Shown here one piece after another: positions 14,528 to 21,187 of a stretch of DNA of 29,449 bases; within the stretch, counting starts at the first letter, position 1, and the number at the start of each line of letters is the position of its first letter. The position numbers and the translations under genes were made by a program. The notes under the pieces were generated by a model. It was not told the origin of the DNA. It worked only from the letters and a program-made list of their open reading frames with translations, and did not search any database. The stretch covers positions 1-29,449 of the forward strand of contig DATLBC010000119.1 of NCBI GenBank assembly GCA_035527095.1. The letters run 5' to 3'. This DNA comes from Sva-07 sp035527095. Its GTDB lineage: Bacteria; Actinomycetota; Acidimicrobiia; Acidimicrobiales; Ilumatobacteraceae.

Positions 14528-15137
14528 GCCAACCGACGACCTGTTCGGCGACTGCGGCGGTGTGGCCGACGAGAGAGTGGTCGGCCATCTCGATCGTGCG
14601 GTGCTCGATCGAGACCTGGCTGCGCTCGGCCCAGCCGAGCACGATCGGCACGGAGGCTGCGGGTGGGCTGAACTGATCGTGTGCCGGAGTCAACACGAGT
14701 GTCGGCACCGACGGAGGCCCCGGCGACGAGCTCATGGCGAGCGGGGGAGCGATCAATCCGAGCGCGGTGACCCGCTCGTCGTCGAGACCGAGTGCGATCA
14801 TCGCGCCGAAGGAGTAGCCGAGTGCGACGACCGGGACATCCGGGAGTGCCGCCGACAGCGTGTCGATCGCAGCGAGCGCGTCGAGGCGTTCGCCTGGCCC
14901 CCCGGAGAACTCGGCGCGAAAGTCGAACCGGAGCGCGGCGACGCCGGTGTGTGGCAGGGCATCGAACAGCGCCACTACCACGTTGTTGTGCCGATTGCCG
15001 CCGTACTGGGGGTGCGGGTGGCAGACGATCGCAGCCAGACGAGCCGCGTCCGGTACGGCGAGATCGCCGGTGAGGACTGCCCCGTCTGACGCCTCGAAGT
15101 CGATGGTGTGCTGCGTGATGTCCGGAGATCCGCCCAT
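14517..15137 (-). CDS. Alpha/beta hydrolase (dienelactone hydrolase-like)
   Basis: 206 aa from ATG 15137. Small cytoplasmic alpha/beta hydrolase. Nucleophile S109 in GYSFGAMIAL, acid D154 in LTPAHDQFSP, and H187 in EMADHSLVG form a complete triad. 'CHPHPQYGGNRHNNVV' (39-54) is the signature of the small YpfH/CC3-type esterases, in which this loop lies by the oxyanion hole. The open frame continues upstream but that part has no similarity, and TACCGT 8 nt before this ATG supports the short form. Divergent from groES with overlapping -10 boxes; convergent and overlapping with the aldo/keto reductase. Substrate unknown. Confidence 0.85.
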   Translation of the reverse strand: MGGSPDITQHTIDFEASDGAVLTGDLAVPDAARLAAIVCHPHPQYGGNRHNNVVVALFDALPHTGVAALRFDFRAEFSGGPGERLDALAAIDTLSAALPDVPVVALGYSFGAMIALGLDDERVTALGLIAPPLAMSSSPGPPSVPTLVLTPAHDQFSPPAASVPIVLGWAERSQVSIEHRTIEMADHSLVGHTAAVAEQVVGWLSR

Positions 15138-15145
15138 GAGATCCG

Positions 15146-15155
15146 ACGGTACCCT
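15146..15155. promoter_or_regulatory. Overlapping divergent -10 boxes (hydrolase and GroES-like gene)
   Basis: Plus strand TACCCT (15150-15155) is 7 nt before ATG 15163; minus strand TACCGT (15151-15146) is 8 nt before ATG 15137. The two share the TA at 15150-15151, so only one polymerase could open here at a time. Confidence 0.5.
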
Positions 15156-15162
15156 GGGCGCG

Positions 15163-15489
15163 ATGGCGGTCGTCGACGACAAGCTCCCGATCAAGATGCT
15201 CAACGACCGAGTGCTCGTGCGCATCTCCGACAAGGCCGGCGAACGCAAGTCGTCCGGCGGCATCGTCATTCCGGCCACCGCGCAGGTGTCCAAGCGCTTG
15301 ATCTGGGCCACCGTGGTCGCCCAGGGTCAGAACGTGCGCTCGTGCGAAATCGGCGACAAGGTGCTCTTCAGCCCCGAGGATCGCTACGAAGTCGAAGTGC
15401 AGGGCGAGGACTACGTGATGCTGCGCGAACGCGAGCTGCACGCAGTGGCCGCCGAGCGCATCGAGGCCTCGACCGGGCTCTACCTCTGA
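15163..15489 (+). CDS. GroES-like co-chaperonin (Cpn10 family), no groEL nearby
   Basis: 108 aa. The GroES fold is clear: 'IKMLNDRVLVRI', a mobile loop 'GERKSSGGIVIPATAQ' that would contact GroEL, 'CEIGDKVLFSPEDRYEVEVQGEDYVMLRERELHAV'. The segment replacing the usual 'GxVVAVGPG' roof region is unusual (KRLIWATVVAQGQNVRS), and the C-terminus has an extra 'AERIEASTGLYL'. No groEL follows, so this is probably a second, specialised Cpn10 rather than the main groES. It is transcribed from a leaderless promoter that overlaps that of the divergent hydrolase. Converges with the L,D-transpeptidase. Confidence 0.85.
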   Translation: MAVVDDKLPIKMLNDRVLVRISDKAGERKSSGGIVIPATAQVSKRLIWATVVAQGQNVRSCEIGDKVLFSPEDRYEVEVQGEDYVMLRERELHAVAAERIEASTGLYL

Positions 15490-15526
15490 CGAGACTTCGG
15501 TCTGATGTGTCGGCGACGCCGGCAAC

Positions 15527-16651
15527 TCAGCCGAGTTCGTAGCCGCCGCGCACGGTGACGGTGACGCCGATGCGGTCCTTCGAGTACGTCGAACTCGAAA
15601 GCGTGTCGAGGCCGAGCCACGCCACCAATCGGTCCTGATCGGCGGGCTTCAGGCGAGTGCACCCCTTGCTCTGCGGGCTGGTCGGCACGTTGTTCGCACC
15701 GTGGATCGCCTGGCCGTTGTCGAAGTAGAGCGGCTTGTACATGTTGCCGTTGAGCGGGTTGTCCTCCGGCACCGGGTAGATCGACGACTCGTGCCAGCCG
15801 CCGTTGTTCAACGCCGGGTTGAATCGGAAGGCACGGGTTCGCTCTTGCAGGCGTGTCTCGTAGCCCGCTTCGCCGGTCGAGGTCGGGAACACGTTGACCA
15901 GACGATCGGAACCCTCACCCGTGAGCAGGATCTGGCAGGTGAGGTCGATGAACACCCATCGGCCGTCGGTGGCGACGTTCGGAGGAATCGGCAGCGTGGC
16001 GGTCGCCAGGAGGAGCACTTCTTCGTCGCTTCCCGGGGCCATGTCGGAGCGGTTGACGGGCAGCCCGAGTGCCAGTCGGCTCGCGCACAGCGCACGCCGG
16101 GTGACCGGGCCCGACACGCCGTCGACCGGCATCTCGGGGAAGCCGTAGGGGACCAACAGTTCGTTGAGCTTGGTCTGCTGCGCGGTCACTGCTGCCAACG
16201 TCTCGACGGCGACGATCGCCGCGTTGCGTTCGAGCCGTTGCTCGCCGCTGATGTCGTCGAGACCGTTGTCGATGCAGACGTCGAGGAGTTGATCCGGAAC
16301 GATCAGCTCGTCGGGCAGTGCGTTCTCGGCCTGGAGCGATGCGATCGTGACGATTTCGTCAGCGCGGGAGGCAGCGACGCCGCCGAGCGAATCGCCTGGC
16401 TCGACCTGCACGACGCACGCGGGGTCGAAGACGTCGAGCGGCGGTTCGGTGGTGGTCGTGGTGGTCGACGTTGTCGACGAACTCGATGATGAGGTCGTGG
16501 GATCGGGGGTGGCGACGGTGGTCGCCGGGACCGTCGTGGCGATGCCAACGAGGTCGGATCCGCCGCCGCTGGGTTCGACGGCAGCGACTTGGCTGCACGC
16601 TGACGCCAGCAGACAACCACCGATCAGCCAGGCACTCCGGTTCGCACGCAC
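15527..16651 (-). CDS. L,D-transpeptidase lipoprotein with LysM-like and peptidoglycan-binding regions
   Basis: 374 aa from GTG 16651. N-terminal lipoprotein signal ending LLASAC (C19 lipidated), a Ser/Thr-rich linker (about 45-70), a LysM-like segment ('CVVQVEPGDSLGGVAASRADEIVTIASLQAEN'), a peptidoglycan-binding-like helix region ('MPVDGVSGPVTRRALCASRLALG'), and a C-terminal YkuD domain with H317 (IHGANN) and catalytic C331 (SKGCTRL). It should make 3-3 cross-links in peptidoglycan outside the membrane. The GTG start is chosen because TAGGTT stands 7 nt upstream and the signal peptide follows at once; the frame stays open 29 codons further. Divergent from hisI. Confidence 0.88.
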   Translation of the reverse strand: MRANRSAWLIGGCLLASACSQVAAVEPSGGGSDLVGIATTVPATTVATPDPTTSSSSSSTTSTTTTTTEPPLDVFDPACVVQVEPGDSLGGVAASRADEIVTIASLQAENALPDELIVPDQLLDVCIDNGLDDISGEQRLERNAAIVAVETLAAVTAQQTKLNELLVPYGFPEMPVDGVSGPVTRRALCASRLALGLPVNRSDMAPGSDEEVLLLATATLPIPPNVATDGRWVFIDLTCQILLTGEGSDRLVNVFPTSTGEAGYETRLQERTRAFRFNPALNNGGWHESSIYPVPEDNPLNGNMYKPLYFDNGQAIHGANNVPTSPQSKGCTRLKPADQDRLVAWLGLDTLSSSTYSKDRIGVTVTVRGGYELG

Positions 16652-16658
16652 GGCCGAC

Positions 16659-16664
16659 AACCTA
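16659..16664 (-). promoter_or_regulatory. -10 box (leaderless start of the L,D-transpeptidase)
   Basis: TAGGTT on the minus strand, 7 nt before GTG 16651. Confidence 0.5.
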
Positions 16665-16721
16665 CAAATGGCCGCTGCGAAGGAGAACCTGTTTCGCGGC
16701 TGTTCACCGAGAACGCACGCG

Positions 16722-16740
16722 GTTCGCACGGCGTGCAAAC
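16722..16740. promoter_or_regulatory. Inverted repeat before hisI -10 (possible operator)
   Basis: GTTCGCACG - G - CGTGCAAAC: 9-nt arms, 8 pairing, ending 2 nt before the hisI -10 box. An alternative pairing GCACGC/GCGTGC spans 16715-16736. Confidence 0.35.
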
Positions 16741-16742
16741 TC

Positions 16743-16748
16743 TAGGCT
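16743..16748 (+). promoter_or_regulatory. -10 box of hisI-trpE (leaderless)
   Basis: TAGGCT, 6 nt before ATG 16755. Confidence 0.55.
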
Positions 16749-16754
16749 GACCCG

Positions 16755-17117
16755 ATGCCCGAGGGGACCACGATCGACGCGACCGGCGAGCAACTGGCGG
16801 GAATCAAGTACGACGAGCGCGGCCTGGTGGCGGCGATCGCGCAGGACGTCGACAGCGGCGACATCCTGATGCTGGCGTGGATGAACGCCGAGTCGTTGCG
16901 GATGACCCTGGCCGAGGGCCGGATGGTCTACTGGTCGCGTAGCCGCCAGGAGCTGTGGCGAAAGGGCGACACGAGCGGCGACCGCCAGTTCGTTCGCGAG
17001 GCGTACTACGACTGCGACGCCGACGCGTTGCTGTTCAAGGTCGAGCAAGAAGGTGCCGGAGCGTGCCACACGGGAGCGCGAACGTGCTTCTTCCGCGCCT
17101 TCGGGCCCGAGGCGTGA
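16755..17117 (+). CDS. hisI: Phosphoribosyl-AMP cyclohydrolase
   Basis: 120 aa, the stand-alone cyclohydrolase domain without HisE. Opens the purine ring of PR-AMP in the third step of histidine synthesis. Zinc and Mg ligands are visible: C87 in DCDAD, then C104 and C111 in CHTGARTCFFR. 'VLMLAWMNAES' in the form ILMLAWMNAESLRMTL, and 'YWSRSRQELWRKGDTSG', are diagnostic. It is separated from the main his operon by about 4 kb and is followed 7 nt later by trpE, giving a joint his/trp operon. Confidence 0.97.
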   Translation: MPEGTTIDATGEQLAGIKYDERGLVAAIAQDVDSGDILMLAWMNAESLRMTLAEGRMVYWSRSRQELWRKGDTSGDRQFVREAYYDCDADALLFKVEQEGAGACHTGARTCFFRAFGPEA

Positions 17118-17124
17118 CCGCGCG

Positions 17125-18651
17125 ATGAAGATCCAGCCGACGCGCGACGACTTCCACCGTCACGCTGCTGAACACACCGTGGTCCCCGTGTGGACCGAGC
17201 TGCTCGCCGATCTGGAGACACCGGTGGCGGCCTACGTCAAGCTCGTCGGTGAGGGGCCCGGATTCCTGCTCGAGTCGGTCGAGGGTGCCGAGCGGTGGGC
17301 GCGTTTCTCGTTCGTCGGCCGCAACCCGTCAGCGATGCTCGTGTTGCGCGACGGCGTGGTCGAACTCGACGGGGCCTTGCCGGACGGCATTCCGACCGAC
17401 CAGGGGATGCTCGCCGCCCTCGAGGCACTCCTCGGCGAGTACACCAGCCCCCAGTTCGACGACCTGCCACCGTTGCACGGCGGCATCATGGGGTTTCTCG
17501 GCTACGACGTGATCCGCGAGGTCGAGCACCTCCCGAGCACGCCTCCGGACGACCGCGGATATCCGGATGCCGTGATGTCGGTGATCGGGTCGCTTGCGGC
17601 GTTCGACCACTGGCGTCAACGGGTGTACCTCATCGAGAGCGTGCCGACCCTCGGCCTCGACGCCGAACAGCTCGACGCCGCCTACGACGCGGCGATCGAG
17701 CGCGTCGAGCAGGCCGTGGCCGACCTCGCGAAGCCGCTGCCGTACACCCCGGTTGCGCCACCGTCGGCGGCCGACGAGCTCCCCGAGCTGCACTCGTCGA
17801 TGCCCAACGGGATGTACCAGCGCGCCGTCGAGGTGGCCAAGGACCACGTCGTTGCCGGCGACATCTTCCAGGTGGTGTTGGCGCAGCGCTACGACCTCGA
17901 CCTCGGCGCCGACCCATTCGATGTGTACCGGGTGCTTCGTCAGGTCAACCCGTCGCCGTACATGTACTTCGTACGCCACCCCGAGCTCACCATCGTGGGG
18001 TCGTCGCCCGAGCCGATGGTGCAACTGCTGGGCCGTACGGTCGTGTCGAGACCGATCGCCGGAACGCGCCGTCGTGGCCGCACCGACGAACACGACCGCC
18101 TGATGGCCGCAGAGCTGATCGAGCACCCCAAGGAACGCGCCGAGCACGTGATGCTCGTCGACCTGGCCCGCAACGATGTCGGACGGGTCGCCGAGTTCGG
18201 CACGGTCACCGTCGACGAGCTGATGACTCTCGAGCGCTACAGCCATGTCATGCACCTGACGTCGCAGGTGTCGGGCCAGTTGCGCGACGGCCTCGGGCCG
18301 ATCGACGTGCTGCGCGCCACCCTGCCGGCGGGCACGGTGTCGGGGGCGCCCAAGGTGCGAGCGCTGGAGATCATCGACTCGCTCGAGCCCGTCAAGCGCG
18401 GCCCCTACGCCGGCGTGGTCGGCTACATCGACTGGTCGGGCAACCTCGATACGGCGATCGCGATCCGCACGATGTTCGTGACGGGCGACGGCGCGACCGC
18501 AAGCCTGCAGGCCGGTGCGGGCATCGTCGCCGACTCGGTTCCCGATGACGAAGACCTCGAGTGCAGGAACAAGGCCGCAGCGTTGCTTGCGGCGATTCCA
18601 GCGGCCCGCCGCATGACGGCGGCACGGCGCGACGCCGGCACGACCGCCTGA
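17125..18651 (+). CDS. trpE: Anthranilate synthase component I
   Basis: 508 aa from ATG 17125, normal length. Converts chorismate to anthranilate using ammonia supplied by TrpG. The tryptophan feedback-binding motif LLES (48-51) is intact, so end-product inhibition is expected. The C-terminal chorismate-binding domain shows 'NPSPYMYFV', 'IVGSSPEPMVQL', 'RPIAGTRRRG', 'LVDLARNDVGRV' and 'LPAGTVSGAPKVRA'. It starts 7 nt after hisI and ends 13 nt before a convergent gene. trpG and trpCDBA are not in the window. Confidence 0.97.
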   Translation: MKIQPTRDDFHRHAAEHTVVPVWTELLADLETPVAAYVKLVGEGPGFLLESVEGAERWARFSFVGRNPSAMLVLRDGVVELDGALPDGIPTDQGMLAALEALLGEYTSPQFDDLPPLHGGIMGFLGYDVIREVEHLPSTPPDDRGYPDAVMSVIGSLAAFDHWRQRVYLIESVPTLGLDAEQLDAAYDAAIERVEQAVADLAKPLPYTPVAPPSAADELPELHSSMPNGMYQRAVEVAKDHVVAGDIFQVVLAQRYDLDLGADPFDVYRVLRQVNPSPYMYFVRHPELTIVGSSPEPMVQLLGRTVVSRPIAGTRRRGRTDEHDRLMAAELIEHPKERAEHVMLVDLARNDVGRVAEFGTVTVDELMTLERYSHVMHLTSQVSGQLRDGLGPIDVLRATLPAGTVSGAPKVRALEIIDSLEPVKRGPYAGVVGYIDWSGNLDTAIAIRTMFVTGDGATASLQAGAGIVADSVPDDEDLECRNKAAALLAAIPAARRMTAARRDAGTTA

Positions 18652-18664
18652 CGCAGCGCCGGTG

Positions 18665-19234
18665 TCAGAGGATGATGCCGAGGAAGAACAGGAAGCCGAG
18701 ACCGGCGAAGCCGATGGTGATCGCCGTGGCGAGCAGCATCAGCAGTGGAAACGCTGTCACCGACTTCAACGCGATGGCGAGCGCAGTGAACTGTCCGGCG
18801 GTGACCACCGTGTCGTTCATGGTGAAGAACTGACGTGACATCACGACGGCGCTCTGGTCCTGGACGCCGTCGCTGGCCTCGACGGCTTCGATCACGACTC
18901 GCTCGGATCGGGGGTCACCGGTGATCAGTCGTTCCACGTCGCTGACGAGCGCGGTCCCCAGCCTGGTGATCACCCAGAGCCTGAACATGGCCATGCCGAC
19001 GGCGCCGATGGCGATGAACGCCGCGAATCCGCCGAAGATGATCCACACCGTCTCCATGCCGTCCGACAGTGCAGCGATGCCGAGTGCGAACCCGCTGAGA
19101 CACACCACGACGACGATCACCATGAGGCCGACGGCGAGGCGTGTCCCGCGATGCACGAGCGTGAGGAGGCTGTCGACGGTGCGGGTTGCCAGGTCGTGGA
19201 GTCGGCCGTCGCTGGTGTTGTCGTCGTACGTCAT
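18665..19234 (-). CDS. Membrane protein of unknown function (3-4 TM)
   Basis: 189 aa from ATG 19234. A short charged N-terminus with a helical 'LHDLATRTVDSLLTLVHRGTRL' is followed by two close membrane segments (about 35-58 and 65-90). A soluble loop of about 70 residues follows, and then a very hydrophobic C-terminus (about 155-189), enough for one or two further segments ending IIL. No catalytic motif is visible. It is divergent from the YgfZ-like gene over a 33-bp gap and convergent with trpE. I do not recognise a family. Confidence 0.72.
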   Translation of the reverse strand: MTYDDNTSDGRLHDLATRTVDSLLTLVHRGTRLAVGLMVIVVVVCLSGFALGIAALSDGMETVWIIFGGFAAFIAIGAVGMAMFRLWVITRLGTALVSDVERLITGDPRSERVVIEAVEASDGVQDQSAVVMSRQFFTMNDTVVTAGQFTALAIALKSVTAFPLLMLLATAITIGFAGLGFLFFLGIIL

Positions 19235-19267
19235 GACGTTTGCAGTGTGCCACGGCAGACTGGGACC

Positions 19268-19945
19268 GTGACTCCTGATCCCGTTGCCATCGACGAATCC
19301 GCCCGCGACCACGTGGTCGTCGAGGGCCCGGACGCTCTCACCTACCTGCACTCCCAGGTTGCCCAGGACCTGCGAGACCTCGTTGTCGGCGACGCGGCAT
19401 GGACGCTGGTGCTCGAGCCGACGGGCAAGGTCGAATCGCTCGCCCGCGTCACCCGGACCGCTGATGACCGGTTCGTGTTCGATGTCGACGCCGGGTACGG
19501 CGAGGCGCTTGCGGCCCGACTGAGCCGCTTCAAGATCCGCGTCGCGGCCGAGATCGTCGCCGAACCCGCCCGCTCCGCAGGGCCGTCGGACGACCATGAA
19601 ACCGCCCGCATTGCTGCCGGGTGGCCCCGGATGGGATTCGAGATCCTGCCGGGTCAGACGATTCCTGCGGTCACCGGAGTGGTGCCGGTCGCGGTGAGCT
19701 TCACGAAAGGGTGCTACCCGGGGCAGGAACTCGTCGAGCGGATGGACAGTCGGGGTGCTGATTCGCCGCAGTCGCTGCGCGTCGTCGACGTCGTCGCCGG
19801 TGTCGGCGTTGGCGATCCGTTGATCGTCGACGGCGACGAGGTCGGCACGATCACGAGCGTGTCTCCGGGCGGCGACGAGGCGATCGCACTCGTCAAGCGC
19901 GGCCACGAGGTCGGCCGCCCGCCGGCCCACCTCGTCCGTGCCTGA
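19268..19945 (+). CDS. Folate-binding YgfZ/GcvT-like protein
   Basis: 225 aa from GTG 19268. YgfZ proteins bind tetrahydrofolate and help maintain iron-sulfur enzymes. The diagnostic motif K147-G-C149-Y-P-G-Q-E154 (FTKGCYPGQELVERM) is present; 'GPDALTYLHSQVAQDLRDL' and 'LEPTGKVESLARV' at the N-terminus are typical. It is shorter than E. coli YgfZ (about 326 aa), as in many actinobacteria, missing part of the central domain. CAGACT 6 nt before the GTG is a weak -10 candidate, so this may also be leaderless. Converges with the M50 protease gene. Confidence 0.9.
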   Translation: MTPDPVAIDESARDHVVVEGPDALTYLHSQVAQDLRDLVVGDAAWTLVLEPTGKVESLARVTRTADDRFVFDVDAGYGEALAARLSRFKIRVAAEIVAEPARSAGPSDDHETARIAAGWPRMGFEILPGQTIPAVTGVVPVAVSFTKGCYPGQELVERMDSRGADSPQSLRVVDVVAGVGVGDPLIVDGDEVGTITSVSPGGDEAIALVKRGHEVGRPPAHLVRA

Positions 19946-19963
19946 ACGGCCATGCCCGCCGGT

Positions 19964-21085
19964 TCAGACGGCGTGCGTCGCTGCGATGTCGCGGCGGATG
20001 GCGATGACATCGGGGTGCTGACGGACGCCGATCAGTTCGGGTGACGAGTCGATGATCATCGCCAGCCCGGCGGGCGACGTTCCGGCCTCGGCGGCCGTGC
20101 GCAGCCAACCGATCGCGGTTGCCTGATCGCCAAGCGCGCCGGCAGCCCGGGCGACCGTTGCTGCGGCGAGTGTGTGCGGATACCTGGCGTACCCCTCGGC
20201 GGCGTAGTGGGCCGCGTCCTCGTACCGGCCGAGCCGCATCAGTTGGTTGGCCAGGATGTACTCGTTCCACGGGTCGCCGGTCGGCCACGGTTCGGGCAGG
20301 AGATCGATCAGCGCAGACGTCCGCTCGGTCGACAACGTCACCGGCGGTGGAGGCTGCTCGGGGCGATGGTGGCTGAGGGCGGACGTCAAGATGCGGCGGG
20401 CCTTGCCCGGCTTGCCCGCCGTGAGCGCCTCGTCGGCGTCGTGCCACGGCGAGGTCACCGGCTTCGAGGAGCCCAGCATCTGCAGCTGTGACACCAGCAG
20501 GAAGCCGATGATCAGGACGAAGGTGCGATACCGGTCGTCGGTGAACGAATACACCGCAAACGTGAGCGTGACGGCGAGCGAGAACCAGATCATCAGCCGT
20601 TCCGCCCGATCCGGCACGAGACGGTCCAATGCGCTGGTGACGATGTTGCCGCCATCGAGCGGCAGGACGGGTACCAAGTTGAACATGCCGATCACCGGAC
20701 CGGCCCACCAGATTGCGAGGAGTGCGGGGTCGGTCGCGTACGACGGCCGCTCCAGCGGATTGGCGCCGAGCGCAAACAGCATTGCCACGCTCACGGCGAT
20801 CTGGATGCCCGGGCCGGCGAACGAGATGCCGATCTGCTCGGCGCGTGACAGCGGTCGTGACGGCACGTAGGACGCGTAGCCGGCCAGGAAGTTCAACGAG
20901 ATCTCGGCCTGCGCTCCGGTTCGCCGTGCCGCAACGGCATGGCCGAGTTCGTGGAGCAGAGTGAACGCGGCGAGCGCGCCAGCAAGCCAGATGCCGAACA
21001 CATCGCCGTAGAGCACGACGATGAGCACCATGAGCATCACGAAGCCGGGACGCACGTGAACGGGGAATCCGAGCAGCCGGAACAT
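19964..21085 (-). CDS. M50 site-2 protease-family membrane protein with helical C-terminal domain
   Basis: 373 aa. N-terminal half is an M50 intramembrane metalloprotease: HELGH (H45, E46, H49) and NLVPVLPLDGGN (D144) supply the zinc ligands, within about five membrane segments. After residue 210 a soluble region of about 160 aa follows. 'WNEYILANQLMRLGRYEDAAHYAAEGYARYPHTLAAATVARAAGALGDQATAIGWLRTA' in it has the helix-pair pattern of TPR-like repeats, suggesting protein binding. The lack of a PDZ domain and the SpoIVFB/Rv-type short form fit actinobacterial site-2 protease relatives; the substrate is unknown. TAGCCT 9 nt upstream of ATG 21085 marks its promoter. Confidence 0.9.
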   Translation of the reverse strand: MFRLLGFPVHVRPGFVMLMVLIVVLYGDVFGIWLAGALAAFTLLHELGHAVAARRTGAQAEISLNFLAGYASYVPSRPLSRAEQIGISFAGPGIQIAVSVAMLFALGANPLERPSYATDPALLAIWWAGPVIGMFNLVPVLPLDGGNIVTSALDRLVPDRAERLMIWFSLAVTLTFAVYSFTDDRYRTFVLIIGFLLVSQLQMLGSSKPVTSPWHDADEALTAGKPGKARRILTSALSHHRPEQPPPPVTLSTERTSALIDLLPEPWPTGDPWNEYILANQLMRLGRYEDAAHYAAEGYARYPHTLAAATVARAAGALGDQATAIGWLRTAAEAGTSPAGLAMIIDSSPELIGVRQHPDVIAIRRDIAATHAV

Positions 21086-21094
21086 GCGAGTCGC

Positions 21095-21100
21095 AGGCTA
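21095..21100 (-). promoter_or_regulatory. -10 box (near-leaderless start of the M50 gene)
   Basis: TAGCCT on the minus strand, 9 nt before ATG 21085. Confidence 0.4.
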
Positions 21101-21119
21101 CGACCGAACGGCGACTGCT

Positions 21120-21131
21120 GTCTCGCGAGAC
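21120..21131. promoter_or_regulatory. 12-bp palindrome between M50 and ppdK promoters
   Basis: GTCTCGCGAGAC is a perfect palindrome in the 102-bp divergent region. It could be a regulator site, but one short site is weak evidence. Confidence 0.3.
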
Positions 21132-21173
21132 GAGGTGTTCTGTGAACGTTCAGGTGGACGCAGCTCCTGGTCG

Positions 21174-21179
21174 TACACT
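21174..21179 (+). promoter_or_regulatory. -10 box of ppdK (leaderless)
   Basis: TACACT, 8 nt before GTG 21188; the same hexamer as before hisC. Confidence 0.55.
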
Positions 21180-21187
21180 CTCTCCAC

